DNA of 64,000 bases from Novosphingobium chloroacetimidivorans (GCF_014204535.1 NZ_JACHLR010000014.1:62001-126000), one strand, 5' to 3'. Positions 7,123 to 16,354 are shown, counted from the first letter of the stretch. Numbers and translations: made by a program. The notes: a model not told the origin generated them from the letters alone.

Positions 7123-9540
7123 ATGTCATCGTCATCGGCGGCTGCACGCCGCACCTTCCTTGCGCTTTCCTGCATCGCGCCGGCGCTTGCGTGCCAGGCT
7201 CATGCCCAGCAGGTCGAGCGGGAGTTGGGTGGGGTCACCGTTACCGACAGCGCCATCGTCGAGGAGCCCGGTCGAAAGCTCGAGAGCCCGAAGCGCACAC
7301 GCACGGTCCGCGATACGCCGCAGACGATCACGGTTCTGACCAACGAAGTGCTCGAACAGCAGAACCTGCTGACCTTGCGCGACGCACTTTCCACCGTCCC
7401 CGGCATTACGTTCGGGGCGGGCGAGGGTGGCACCGGACCTGGCGACAACATCACCTTCCGCGGCTACAGCGCCAGCAACGACATCACGATCGACGGCGTG
7501 CGCGACAGCGCTCAGATCACCCGCACCGATACGTACAACCTTGAGCAGCTCGAGGTCACGAACGGCGCCAACTCGGTGATCTCAGGTGCAGGCTCGACCG
7601 GCGGCAACATCAACCTCGTCACCAAGCGGCCGATGGCGGAGGATGCGTACCTGGCGACGGGCGGTGTCGGCACGGACGACTATTACCGTGCGACCGTGGA
7701 CCTCAACAGGCGCGTCAGCGACAACATTGCGGTTCGGCTCAATGCCATGTGGCACCGCAACGACGTACCCGGGCGCGATATCGAGGACTACAAGCGTTGG
7801 GGCATCGCGCCATCGGTGACCTTCGGTATCGAAGGCCCGACGCGCCTGACGCTGCAGTACAACCACCAGGAGGACGACAACATTCCGCAGTACGGCGTGC
7901 CCTACTACAACGGTGGCGGCGTACCGGGCGTGCACCGCAGCGACTATTTCGGCTATCGCAACTTCGACAAGCAGAAGATCAATGTCGATCAGCTGACCGG
8001 CATCTTCGAGCACGAGTTCAGCGACACGGTTTCAATCCGCAATCTCGCACGCTGGCAGGACTCGCGCCAGCTCACCCAAGTCTCCCCACCACAGGGTACG
8101 TATTGCGTCGCGACCAGCAACGCCACGCCAACCGGTGCCGCCTGCACCGTAAACCTAGGCACGACAGCTGCGCCGATCCTCGCGCCCCTTCCGGTGGGCT
8201 ACTACTACCCGACCGGACCGCGCGGAAACACGCGCGACACGCGCAACCAGCTGCTATTCGACCAGCTGGACTTGCGCGCGGTGTTCAACACCGGCGCGAT
8301 CGAGCACACGATCAATCTGGGCGGCGCCGCCACTTGGGAGAAGTACGACCTCTATACCGGCAACTCGCTGCGCAACCCCGATGGCTCGGTGGTTTTTCCG
8401 CGCTACCCGCTGATCAACATCGCCAATCCAAACGAAGTGATCACCGGCCCGGCATCTGCGTTCTTCACCTATGGCAGCAACGTCTACGTCGGCGCGGTCA
8501 ACTTCACCCCCGGCAGCCATACCGCGAGCGAGCAGACCAATGTCGCGGGCTACCTGTTCGACACGATGAAGCTGGGCAAGTTCGAACTGAGCGCTGGGGG
8601 TCGACTGGAGCGCAACGTCGGCACCAACTTCACGGACACCATCGCCACCTCGGGCACAGCGCTGGGCACCGTGACCGGACGTAGCGCCAGGGCGCGCAGC
8701 GCCGATACGCTGTTTTCGTACCGCGTGGGCCTGAACTACAAGCCGGTGGAGGCCGTCAGCCTGTACGTCGCTTACGGCAACTCCCGCACGCCGTCCAAGA
8801 ACTCGGTCAACGGCTCGTGCACGACCGAGGTCCCGGGACAGATCGTTGCCAATACGAGTTGCAACATCAATCCTGAGTCCGCGAAGAACTATGAAGTCGG
8901 TGCCAAGGCCGAGCTGTTCGACGGTGGCCTGCTGTTGACCGCCTCAGCCTTCCGGAACGAGCGCGACAAATACGCGGTCAACTCGGGAGATCCGACGGTG
9001 CCCAATCAGCAGCTCGACGGCAAGTCGCGGGTCGATGGCATCGCGCTCAGTGCGTCGGGCGCGATCACCTCGGCGTGGACGATAACTGCCAACTACACGT
9101 ATCTGAAGGCCAAGCTGATCCAGTCGGTTTCGGACTACTGCCTTGCCAATCCGGGTGCGACCAGCGGCAGCTTCACATGCAGCAACACCGTTGCCAATCC
9201 CAACCCCGGATCCGACCAGTTCCTGCCGCAGACGCCCAAACACTCAGGCAGCCTGTTCACCACGTATCGCCTGCCGTTCGGCCTGACGATCGGATACGGC
9301 TTCACGTACCAGGGCAGCTTCCTGCTTGCGGCCGCGACGCCGACTGCTGCCGCGGTCCACTCGGACGATTTCCTGATCCACCAGGGCTATCTCGCCTATG
9401 AGTTCAGCCCGAACATTTCGGCGCAGCTCAACGTCAAGAACATCGGCGACAAGCTGTACTACACCCGCATCCGCAACAATGGCTGGGCCACGCCGGGCGA
9501 TGCGCGCTCGGCGGTGCTGACGCTTTCGGCCAAGCTGTAA
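7123..9540 (+). CDS. TonB-dependent siderophore receptor (catecholate-type, Fiu-like)
   Basis: Outer-membrane beta-barrel that imports ferric siderophores using energy from TonB-ExbBD. The 805-residue product has a signal peptide (about residues 1-29, cleaved after AHA-QQ). A plug domain follows (about 45-170; DTPQTITVLTNEVLEQQNL, then FRGYSASNDITIDGVRD), and then a ~620-residue barrel. It ends in the typical VLTLSAKL, a C-terminal strand suited to BAM recognition. Similarity of the plug to the Fiu/catecholate group is from memory of the family, so the substrate is inferred. The gene stands alone behind a candidate Fur site and ahead of a strong hairpin. The IS21 insertion lies about 260 bp upstream and may separate it from former upstream elements. 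Confidence 0.9.
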   Translation: MSSSSAAARRTFLALSCIAPALACQAHAQQVERELGGVTVTDSAIVEEPGRKLESPKRTRTVRDTPQTITVLTNEVLEQQNLLTLRDALSTVPGITFGAGEGGTGPGDNITFRGYSASNDITIDGVRDSAQITRTDTYNLEQLEVTNGANSVISGAGSTGGNINLVTKRPMAEDAYLATGGVGTDDYYRATVDLNRRVSDNIAVRLNAMWHRNDVPGRDIEDYKRWGIAPSVTFGIEGPTRLTLQYNHQEDDNIPQYGVPYYNGGGVPGVHRSDYFGYRNFDKQKINVDQLTGIFEHEFSDTVSIRNLARWQDSRQLTQVSPPQGTYCVATSNATPTGAACTVNLGTTAAPILAPLPVGYYYPTGPRGNTRDTRNQLLFDQLDLRAVFNTGAIEHTINLGGAATWEKYDLYTGNSLRNPDGSVVFPRYPLINIANPNEVITGPASAFFTYGSNVYVGAVNFTPGSHTASEQTNVAGYLFDTMKLGKFELSAGGRLERNVGTNFTDTIATSGTALGTVTGRSARARSADTLFSYRVGLNYKPVEAVSLYVAYGNSRTPSKNSVNGSCTTEVPGQIVANTSCNINPESAKNYEVGAKAELFDGGLLLTASAFRNERDKYAVNSGDPTVPNQQLDGKSRVDGIALSASGAITSAWTITANYTYLKAKLIQSVSDYCLANPGATSGSFTCSNTVANPNPGSDQFLPQTPKHSGSLFTTYRLPFGLTIGYGFTYQGSFLLAAATPTAAAVHSDDFLIHQGYLAYEFSPNISAQLNVKNIGDKLYYTRIRNNGWATPGDARSAVLTLSAKL

Positions 9541-9616
9541 GCAACGTGGCGGAGGGGCAGCGGTCGGCGGCGGTGCTAAGCCGCTCACCGGTCGCGCCTG
9601 CCTGAACCACGACGAA

Positions 9617-9652
9617 GAAGGGGCCGGACAGCGTGTGCTGCCCGGCCCCTTC
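9617..9652. terminator. Strong hairpin between convergent genes
   Basis: A 16-bp stem with one mismatch (GAAGGGGCCGGACAGC against GCTGCCCGGCCCCTTC) and a GTGT loop lies between the stops of the TonB receptor (+) and the secreted repeat protein (-). It is probably a bidirectional terminator. Confidence 0.75.
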
Positions 9653-9671
9653 GCGCACTCACGGGAGCGGC

Positions 9672-10316
9672 TTAGTTACCGGCAGGCGCCTCGGTCGCGG
9701 CCGACTGCGCGTTGGTGTTCGCCTTCGCGTCAGCACCGGCAGTCGCGGTCGAAGCGCTCTGCGATGCGGCAGCGACCGCCGACTTGAACTCAGCCGAGTT
9801 CATGGTCAGCGCCAGGCCGCCATCGGCGCCGACCGAGAGGTACTGCTTGGTGATCGTCACCGGATTGCCGTCGGTCAGGGCTACGGTCACGTTGTCACCC
9901 TCGACCTTCTGGACGGTGCCGACCTGCTGGCCATCCTTGCTCTTGATCTTGGCATCGGCGACCAGAGCGGTGTCCAGGGCGCCAGCGGTCTTGGTCTCGG
10001 CGGCGGCCACGGCGGCGTTCAGCTGTGCCTGCGTCATGCTGATGACGAGGCCCTTGTCGCTCTTCGCAATCGCGGAGACGGGCAGGGTAGCGCGCTTGGT
10101 GCCGGTGTAGACGACCGCATTCGTGCCTTCCAGCTTCTCGATCGTGCCGACTTCGCCACCTTGCGTGTCGAACACCTTGGCGCCTACTGTCGGCGTAGAA
10201 GCTGCGGCCGGTGCAGCGGCGGCGGGAGCGGCGCCAGCGGGCGCTGCCTGAGCGTGTGCGGCAAGCGGCGTCATAGACACGGCGGCGAGCGAAGCGACGA
10301 TCAGCGATTTCTTCAT
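9672..10316 (-). CDS. Secreted Ala-rich protein with two PRC-barrel-like repeats
   Basis: A 214-residue exported protein of unknown function. It starts MKKSLIVASLAAVSM, a clear signal peptide ending near AHAQAAP, followed by an Ala/Pro linker. Two similar units of ~65 residues follow. Unit one runs from GAKVFDTQGGEVGTIEKLEG to ISMTQAQLNAAV. Unit two runs from DAKIKSKDGQQVGTVQKVEG to TMNSAEFKSAV. The G-x-x-V/I-G-T-I/V-x-K-x-E-G core resembles PRC-barrel strands. The ATG at 10316 has an AAGGAG Shine-Dalgarno. The tail is Ala/Thr-rich and disordered. The barrel assignment is by eye. Confidence 0.75.
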   Translation of the reverse strand: MKKSLIVASLAAVSMTPLAAHAQAAPAGAAPAAAAPAAASTPTVGAKVFDTQGGEVGTIEKLEGTNAVVYTGTKRATLPVSAIAKSDKGLVISMTQAQLNAAVAAAETKTAGALDTALVADAKIKSKDGQQVGTVQKVEGDNVTVALTDGNPVTITKQYLSVGADGGLALTMNSAEFKSAVAAASQSASTATAGADAKANTNAQSAATEAPAGN

Positions 10317-10748
10317 TGCGAACTCCTTCGTAGTTGGGAAACCTGAGCTCAATAACACCGAACCGCCTTTGCTGTTCCGACCGGTCTACCGGCGGCGGCG
10401 CATGAGCAACGGCAATTGCCCACAATCCTAGGGGTTTGCGCTGGAGCCTACATGAACGGCTCGTTGGGCCGTGCCAAGGATAGGCGGAGGCGAGTACTTC
10501 GGACTTCTCGACGGAAGAGAGGACAACCATCCGCTTCGTTGCGTGAGGTACGACTTTGCCGTTGCATCATGTCGGAACGGCATCGGCTATTCGCGCTCAC
10601 TCATCTTAGATACTGCCATTTTTGATCGCGCCATTGATCTACGACGATCCGCACCTTGTCGGGGGTAAATGCCGTGGGGGGGGTAAATGCCGCGAAGGGA
10701 ACATAGCTTTTCCTTGATGCTTTTAGCGCCGAGGAGCAGGGCGGGCTT
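10317..10748. other. 432-bp intergenic region between divergent genes
   Basis: No gene is supported. The left part must hold the promoter of the secreted repeat protein (-), the right part that of the phospholipase D-like gene (+). The only structure I notice is a short tandem repeat with a G-tract at 10661-10692. Confidence 0.5.
10661..10692. repeat. Two copies of a 14-bp direct repeat with a G8 tract
   Basis: GGGGGTAAATGCCG occurs at 10661-10674 and again at 10679-10692. The second copy is entered through an uninterrupted run of eight G, which could vary in length by slippage. It lies about 60 bp upstream of the phospholipase D-like gene. Confidence 0.6.
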
Positions 10749-12290
10749 ATGGAAGACACGGCAGGCGAAGAGGGGCATTCTCGCTCGGTGTGGCGCTATG
10801 CCATGGCCGACAAGGCGCACGTCGTGATCGATGCGGCCGATTATTTCGAGCTGATGCGCGACGCCATGTGCAAGGCAAAGCAGCGCGTCTTCCTGATCGG
10901 CTGGGACTTCGATACGCGCATCCTGCTTTCGGCAGGGCGGCGCTGGTGGAACCTGGGGAAGGGAAAGCGGTATCCCGCGCGTCTCGGCTCATTCATGCTT
11001 TGGCTGGCGCATCATACGCCCGAGTTGGAGATCCGCCTACTCAAGTGGAACGTAGCACTGCTCAAGTCGGTGCTGCGCGGAACCATGGTCATCGATCTGG
11101 TGCGTTGGGCAATGAGCCGATCAATCGATTTCAAGTTCGATTCCGCGCATCCGGTCGGGTGCAGCCATCACCAGAAGATCGTCGTGATCGACGAAAGGCT
11201 GGCAGTCTGCGGCGGCATCGACATGACCACCGACCGCTGGGATACCCGAGAGCATATCCACAAGGACAAGCGCCGCCGCCGCCCGACGGGGCGCAGTTAC
11301 GGCCCCTGGCACGACGTGACGATGATGATGGAGGGCGAAGTGGCTGCCGCGCTGGGCGAACTCGGCCGCGACCGCTGGAAGGTGGCGGGCGGCGAGGACA
11401 TGCCGCCGTGCAAGCCGCAGGACGAGAGTCCTTGGCCCGAAACGCTCCGCGCCGAGTTCGAGAACGTGGAGATCGGCATCGCTCGCACCCGCGCCAAGTG
11501 GGGGGACTGCGCGCAGGTTGCCGAGATCGAGAACCTGTTCGTCGAGCAGATCGCCCGCGCCAAGCGCTTCATCTATGCCGAGACGCAGTACTTCGCCTCC
11601 CGCCGCATCGCCGAAGCCATCTGCCAGCGCCTTATAGAGGAAGACCCGCCGGAGATCCTGATCGTAAATCCCATCACTGCCGATGGCTGGCTGGAGCAAG
11701 TGGCGATGGATTCGGCACGCGCTCGGCTCGTCAGGGCCGTGGGCGAGGTGGACCATGCCGGCCGGTTCCAGATCGTCGTGCCGCACACCTCGGGCGGGAC
11801 GCCGATCTATGTCCACGCCAAGCTCACCATCATCGACGATGAGATCCTGCGCATCGGTTCGGCCAATATGAACAACCGGTCGATGGGGCTCGATAGCGAA
11901 TGCGACGTGTTCATCGACGTGGCGCGGCCTGCCAACCGCGACGTCGGGCCTAAGATTACCGCGCTGCGGCACTCGCTGATCGCGGAACACTGCGGGATCG
12001 ATGAGGATCGGGTCGCGTCGCTCATCGAAGAGCACGGATCGATGGCGGCGATGATGCTCGCCCTGCCGCGCGACGGCAAGCACGTGCGCCCGTTGGAATT
12101 GCCGGAGTTGAACGATGCCGAGAAGGCTCTGGCAGACAGTGCGCTGCTCGATGCGGAACGCCCGGGCGAACTCTTCGAGCCGATCGATCGGAAAGGTCTG
12201 TTCCGGCGTCGCGGTGTGTTGCAGAAACCAGGATTGCGTAAGCGCTTCTCCGCAGCGAGAAAGCGCGTCACAAGGAGCAAAGTGGGATGA
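10749..12290 (+). CDS. Phospholipase D-like protein (cardiolipin synthase / PLD superfamily)
   Basis: Predicted phosphatidyltransferase or phospholipase, 513 residues. Both HKD catalytic motifs are present: HQKIVVID followed by GGID in the first half, and HAKLTIIDDEILRIGSANMN in the second. There is no N-terminal transmembrane pair, so it differs from classical ClsA and is closer to soluble PLD-like proteins that hydrolyse phospholipids. The basic C-terminus (RKRFSAARKRVTRSK) could contact membrane phosphates. The stop overlaps the folE start by 4 bp (ATGA), so the two are probably translated together, although no functional link with folate or pterin synthesis is known to me. Confidence 0.85.
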   Translation: MEDTAGEEGHSRSVWRYAMADKAHVVIDAADYFELMRDAMCKAKQRVFLIGWDFDTRILLSAGRRWWNLGKGKRYPARLGSFMLWLAHHTPELEIRLLKWNVALLKSVLRGTMVIDLVRWAMSRSIDFKFDSAHPVGCSHHQKIVVIDERLAVCGGIDMTTDRWDTREHIHKDKRRRRPTGRSYGPWHDVTMMMEGEVAAALGELGRDRWKVAGGEDMPPCKPQDESPWPETLRAEFENVEIGIARTRAKWGDCAQVAEIENLFVEQIARAKRFIYAETQYFASRRIAEAICQRLIEEDPPEILIVNPITADGWLEQVAMDSARARLVRAVGEVDHAGRFQIVVPHTSGGTPIYVHAKLTIIDDEILRIGSANMNNRSMGLDSECDVFIDVARPANRDVGPKITALRHSLIAEHCGIDEDRVASLIEEHGSMAAMMLALPRDGKHVRPLELPELNDAEKALADSALLDAERPGELFEPIDRKGLFRRRGVLQKPGLRKRFSAARKRVTRSKVG

Positions 12291-12895
12291 GCAGCCTGGT
12301 CGGTCCTGATGAAGACGAGCCCACCGGCAAGCCCCCGGTGCCGGAAGATGTGCAGGATGCGATCCGCGCGCTGATCCGCTGGGCCGGCGACGATCCGGAG
12401 CGGGAGGGCCTGCTCGACACGCCCAAGCGCGTCGCCCGCGCCTGGCGCGAGTATTGCCAGGGCTACGCCGAGGATCCGGCGATCCACCTAGAGCGTATCT
12501 TCGAGGAAGTCGGCGGCTATGACGAGGTCGTGCTGCTGAAGGACATCCCGTTCCAGTCGCACTGCGAGCATCACATGGCGCCGATCATCGGCAAGGCGGC
12601 GATTGCCTATCTGCCGCGCAACCACGTGGTCGGAATCTCCAAGCTTGCCCGCGTGCTGCACGGCTACGCGCGCCGCCTGCAAATCCAGGAGCGCCTGACG
12701 GCGGAAGTGGCGCAGTGCATCTGGGAGAACCTCAAGCCGCACGGCGTCGCCGTCGTGATCGAGGCGAGCCATGCCTGCATGACCGCGCGCGGTGTGCGCA
12801 CGCCCGGCGTCGGCATGATCACCAGTCGCATGATGGGCACGTTCCTCGACGACACGCGCAGCCGCACCGAAGTGCTCAAGCTGATGGGTTATTGA
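12287..12895 (+). CDS. folE: GTP cyclohydrolase I
   Basis: Converts GTP to 7,8-dihydroneopterin triphosphate, the first step of tetrahydrofolate synthesis (and a source of queuosine precursors). The 202-residue length is normal. The zinc ligands are C93 and H96 in SHCEHHMAP and C164 in SHACMTARG. The family signature around VGISKLARVLHGYARRLQ, and the C-terminal TPGVGMITSRMMGTF, are intact. The ATG overlaps the stop of the upstream phospholipase D-like gene. folP, a later step, lies 34 kb away. Confidence 0.96.
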   Translation: MSSLVGPDEDEPTGKPPVPEDVQDAIRALIRWAGDDPEREGLLDTPKRVARAWREYCQGYAEDPAIHLERIFEEVGGYDEVVLLKDIPFQSHCEHHMAPIIGKAAIAYLPRNHVVGISKLARVLHGYARRLQIQERLTAEVAQCIWENLKPHGVAVVIEASHACMTARGVRTPGVGMITSRMMGTFLDDTRSRTEVLKLMGY

Positions 12896-12950
12896 CGCAG
12901 CATCCATCCGGGGCTTGAGCGCACGGGCTTGATCCGGCAAGCGCGGGGGC

Positions 12951-14408
12951 ATGGTGCCGCCCCCTCCGCCAGGTGACGACGTAACGCAGGCCGCCGCGCA
13001 GGCAGGCAGACGCTCGGGCGCAGGCTGGGTCTGCGCGCTCGTTCCGGCAGTGTGCCTTGGCGTATTGCTGCTGCGCCCGGTCTGGGACGTCGACATCTTC
13101 TGGCAGCTCAAGCTGGGCGAGCTGATCCTGCAGCGGGGCGGCCCTATCCGCCACGAGCCGTTCGCGGTCACCCATCTGGGACAGGCACTGCCGACCGTGG
13201 CGTGGCTTGGCCAGGCAGTCTTCGCCTGGGTTCGGGAGCAGGGCGGCTGGACCGGGCTGCGCGTGTTCGACGCACTATGCTGGTGCGGCGGGTTCTGGGT
13301 GCTCGCGGCCGCCTGCCGCCGCCAGGGCGCCGCGGCTGGTGCAGTCGCGCTGGCGCTGGCGCTCAGCTTCATCGCGGCGCTTCCCGCCGCCAGCATCCGG
13401 CCGCAGACCTTCGGCGCGCTGTGCTTTGGCGCTCTGCTGGCTCTGCTCAAGCTTCAGCTGCGGACCTGGAAGACCGTGGCGGCAGGGACGGCGCTGCTGG
13501 TCCTGTGGCAAAACCTACACCCGTCGGCCAGCATCGGCGCCATGGCCTTGGCGGCACATGCGGCAGGTGGCTGGGCCGCCTGGCTACGTCATCGCGCCGA
13601 GGACAGTCGGAGCGCTCCGCCCTGGGCATCGGCGCTGCTGGTCCCGGTCGCCCTGGTAAGCATGTTCGCAACGCCGGATGGCTTGAACATCCTCGCGGTT
13701 TCGGCACGCAATGCGCAGGCCAGCATCGCAGTGGGCGCCAGCGAGTGGCTGCCGCTCTGGATACCTGCCAACCTTACCAATGCCTTGCCCGTGGGCGGGC
13801 TGACGCTGATCGCGCTGGGGATAGCCTGGCGTCGCAGGCATCGTGTGGCCTGGAGCGACCTGGCGGTCATGTTGGTCATGCTCGCCGCGACGGTAACCGC
13901 CTATCGCTTCGTCCTGTTCTGGGCGATCACCACCATTCCCGTCATCGCCGTCAGCGTGGGGCGTCAGCGCTTCGGTCAGTCGTATCGTGTGGCGACTTGG
14001 CTAGGCGTGGCGCTGGTCAGCGTCGTCACCTCGCTGATGTGGCCGACACGGTTCTCCGACAACCTGCCCCTCGCAGCCGTCGCGACACTGCGCGGCACGG
14101 AGGTACGCGGCACGATTTTCACGGAGCCCGAGTTTGGCGGCGTGTTGATCGATGCAGGCTATCCCCGCTGGCGCGTCACTCTGGATGGCCGATACTACCG
14201 CTACACGGATGGCGAGTGGAGCCGCTATGGCGACGTGCTCGCCGGCACTTACACCCTGCGCCGGATCGAGCGGCGCTACCGCCCCGCCGCCTTCCTGCTG
14301 CGCCCGAGCCATACCACGGCGTTGTGCGATGCCCTGGATCGGCCAGACAGTGGCTGGCGCCGGATCTGGCGGGATGAAGGCGCGGCGGTGTGGGTGCCGC
14401 GCCGCTGA
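12951..14408 (+). CDS. Polytopic membrane protein, possibly GT-C-fold-like
   Basis: A 485-residue protein with about ten hydrophobic segments (for example AVALALALSFIAALPAAS, LAVMLVMLAATVTAYRF) and a ~110-residue soluble C-terminal tail. Before and within the first loop is VWDVDIFWQLKLGELIL (Asp at 46 and 48), followed by a His-Glu-Pro-Phe motif. An Asp-x-Asp in the first periplasmic loop with this layout is reminiscent of lipid-linked-sugar glycosyltransferases of the GT-C fold. That is only an architectural resemblance and the activity is unknown. It follows folE by 55 bp on the same strand and converges on an SDR gene. Confidence 0.7.
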   Translation: MVPPPPPGDDVTQAAAQAGRRSGAGWVCALVPAVCLGVLLLRPVWDVDIFWQLKLGELILQRGGPIRHEPFAVTHLGQALPTVAWLGQAVFAWVREQGGWTGLRVFDALCWCGGFWVLAAACRRQGAAAGAVALALALSFIAALPAASIRPQTFGALCFGALLALLKLQLRTWKTVAAGTALLVLWQNLHPSASIGAMALAAHAAGGWAAWLRHRAEDSRSAPPWASALLVPVALVSMFATPDGLNILAVSARNAQASIAVGASEWLPLWIPANLTNALPVGGLTLIALGIAWRRRHRVAWSDLAVMLVMLAATVTAYRFVLFWAITTIPVIAVSVGRQRFGQSYRVATWLGVALVSVVTSLMWPTRFSDNLPLAAVATLRGTEVRGTIFTEPEFGGVLIDAGYPRWRVTLDGRYYRYTDGEWSRYGDVLAGTYTLRRIERRYRPAAFLLRPSHTTALCDALDRPDSGWRRIWRDEGAAVWVPRR

Positions 14409-14440
14409 GCCGATCGTCGCAGGGTTTCAGCCCGGCTCGC

Positions 14441-15121
14441 TCAGCCGCCGCGTGAGACGGGGATCAACGCGCCGCTGACGGCGCCTGCATCCGCGGACGC
14501 CAGCAGCACGATAACTTTCGCGATCGCCTCGGGCTTGACCCAGGTCGAGGTGTCGGCGTCGGGCATGTCGGCGCGATTGGTCGGAGTGTCGATGATGCTG
14601 GGCAGGACCGCGTTGACGGTCACGCTGGTTCCGGCCAGCTCCTCAGCCAGCGCCTCGGTCAGGCGATGCACGCCGGACTTCGACGCCGCATAGGACGCCA
14701 TGCCCATCGCGCCCTTCACGGCGCCGCCCGCGCCGATGTTGACGATGCGGCCCGCGCCTGAGTTCTTCAACGCGGGCAAGGCAAGCTGGGTGATGGTGGC
14801 GTTGGTGAGCAGGTTCATGGCATGCATGCGCGAGAACGAGGCGATCGAGCCACCTTCCAACGTCTCCCAGGTGAAGCCACCCGCGACGTTGACGAGCACG
14901 TCGATGCCGCCATGCGCCGCCGCCACCTTATCGAGCGCGGCTTGCGTTGCGTTCGCCTCTGTCAGGTCGATCCCGCCGATGTCCACCGCACCCGCCAGAG
15001 GCTTGGTCGCCTCGGGAGCGAAGTCGATCCGCGCCACCTTGTCGCCCAGCGCGGCGAATGCCTCCGCTACGGCTTGCCCCAAAACTCCGAAACCGCCCGT
15101 CACGATGACCGACCGCGCCAT
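14441..15121 (-). CDS. SDR-family oxidoreductase
   Basis: Short-chain dehydrogenase/reductase of unknown substrate, 226 residues. The Rossmann motif is TGGFGVLGQ near the N-terminus, the NNAG-equivalent reads VNVAGG, and the catalytic Tyr-Lys is in SYAASKSGVHRLTEAL. The ATG at 15121 (MARSVIVTGG) is preferred because the glycine motif follows within ten residues and a GGGGTGAG sequence precedes it; the open frame continues upstream to 15172. It is downstream of the peroxiredoxin gene on the same strand, separated by a hairpin. Confidence 0.88.
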   Translation of the reverse strand: MARSVIVTGGFGVLGQAVAEAFAALGDKVARIDFAPEATKPLAGAVDIGGIDLTEANATQAALDKVAAAHGGIDVLVNVAGGFTWETLEGGSIASFSRMHAMNLLTNATITQLALPALKNSGAGRIVNIGAGGAVKGAMGMASYAASKSGVHRLTEALAEELAGTSVTVNAVLPSIIDTPTNRADMPDADTSTWVKPEAIAKVIVLLASADAGAVSGALIPVSRGG

Positions 15122-15154
15122 ACCACTCACCCCAGATAGATGTTCGCAACGGCA

Positions 15155-15181
15155 GAGGGAGCGATCGTGCACCGCTCCCTC
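15155..15181 (-). terminator. Hairpin downstream of the peroxiredoxin gene
   Basis: A perfect 9-bp stem (GAGGGAGCG with CGCTCCCTC) and a 9-nt loop start 9 bp beyond the peroxiredoxin stop. There is no good T-run, so this may be attenuation or RNA protection rather than full termination. Confidence 0.5.
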
Positions 15182-15190
15182 CGTCGATCG

Positions 15191-15670
15191 TCAGAGCTTG
15201 CCCAGCATGTAGTCGGCCGAGCTCACCTCGAATTGGCCCGGCTGCTCGACATTGAGCTGCTCGACCACGCCGTCGTTGACGACCATCGAGAAGCGCTGGC
15301 CGCGCTTGCCCATGCCGAAGCCCGAGCCGTCCATGACCAGGCCGACCGCTTCGGCGAGATCGCCGTTGCCGTCCGCGAGCATGGTCACGTCCTCGCTGCC
15401 CGACGCCTTGTTCCAGGCGCCCATGACGAAGGCATCGTTGACGGCGGTGCAGGCGATCTCGTCGATGCCCTTGGCCTTCAGTTCGCTCGCCTTCTCCACG
15501 AAGCCGGGCAGGTGCTTGGCCGAGCAGGTCGGCGTGAAAGCGCCCGGGACCGAGAACAGCGCGACCTTCTTGCCCGCGAAGTATTCTGAAGCCTGAACCT
15601 GTTCGGGACCGCTCTCGGTCACCTTGGTCAGCTTCACGTCGGGCAGCTTGTCTCCAACGGCGATGGTCAT
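15191..15670 (-). CDS. Peroxiredoxin of the Prx5 group
   Basis: Thiol peroxidase reducing hydrogen peroxide and organic hydroperoxides. The 159-residue protein has the Prx5 signature PGAFTPTCSAKHLPG with peroxidatic Cys49, the pattern VNDAFVMGAW, and a conserved Arg in MGKRGQRFSMVV. No second cysteine sits at the usual resolving position near residue 70; C73 in EIACTAVND is the other visible cysteine and lies in the core strand. It may therefore be a 1-Cys enzyme using glutathione or glutaredoxin (inference). A related gene starts at 63497. Confidence 0.93.
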   Translation of the reverse strand: MTIAVGDKLPDVKLTKVTESGPEQVQASEYFAGKKVALFSVPGAFTPTCSAKHLPGFVEKASELKAKGIDEIACTAVNDAFVMGAWNKASGSEDVTMLADGNGDLAEAVGLVMDGSGFGMGKRGQRFSMVVNDGVVEQLNVEQPGQFEVSSADYMLGKL

Positions 15671-15843
15671 GGCATTCGTCCTTTTGCAAAAGTGAATCGC
15701 TTGGGGCGCAGATATACGGTCCTGTTGCCCGGCGGCAACGCCCCCTGTTGGTTAAGGGAGATTAGTTCGCGCCGTTAAACCCACGGTAACCATGTGCGGA
15801 CAATCCTGCTCTCGCGGCTGTAATGGCGTGGGAGGTTGAAGGA

Positions 15844-16335
15844 ATGCGCAAGGTAGCTGGTGCCCGGAAGGCATTGCCCAGGCTGGCGGGGGTGCTCGCG
15901 TGCGGACTGTTCATCGCCACCAGGATGAGCCAGGCCGCCGCCATGCCGACGGTCGATGGCGCCGAACAGCTGCATCGTCTCGACGTCATGCTCCAGGTGA
16001 CCAGCAAGCATTGCAGCGGATCGAGCAGCGACTTTCGCAGCGCCTATGCCGCGTTCTCGCAAGCGCATCGTTCGGCGATCGCGAAGGCTGCGCAGCAGTT
16101 GCGCGCGCAGCTCGTCCAGCGTCATGGCTCAATCGCCGCGGCTTCGGCCTTCGAGCGCATGAATGCACGTCTGGCCGCGCAGTACCGTGGTGGGCATCCG
16201 TGGCTCGACTGCGAGGAACTGCAGACGGTGACGCGCGGTCTCGCCATGGTGCAGGGCTCGGCGACCTTGATCGAGGCGGCGGATCAGATCCTCCCCAAGC
16301 GGCAGGCCACTCGCTTCGCGACGACACGGGACTGA
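15844..16335 (+). CDS. Hypothetical secreted protein, 163 aa
   Basis: Unknown function. The ATG at 15844 has GAAGGA just upstream. A signal peptide covers about residues 1-32 (ending near SQAAAMP). The mature part is mostly helical, with two cysteines (in SKHCSGSS and WLDCEEL) that could form a periplasmic disulfide. An Ala- and Arg-rich amphipathic helix (IAKAAQQLRAQLVQRHG) lies between them. It is divergent from the peroxiredoxin gene and 128 bp ahead of ahcY. Confidence 0.65.
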   Translation: MRKVAGARKALPRLAGVLACGLFIATRMSQAAAMPTVDGAEQLHRLDVMLQVTSKHCSGSSSDFRSAYAAFSQAHRSAIAKAAQQLRAQLVQRHGSIAAASAFERMNARLAAQYRGGHPWLDCEELQTVTRGLAMVQGSATLIEAADQILPKRQATRFATTRD

Positions 16336-16354
16336 CCTGTGCTTCTGGAATGGC

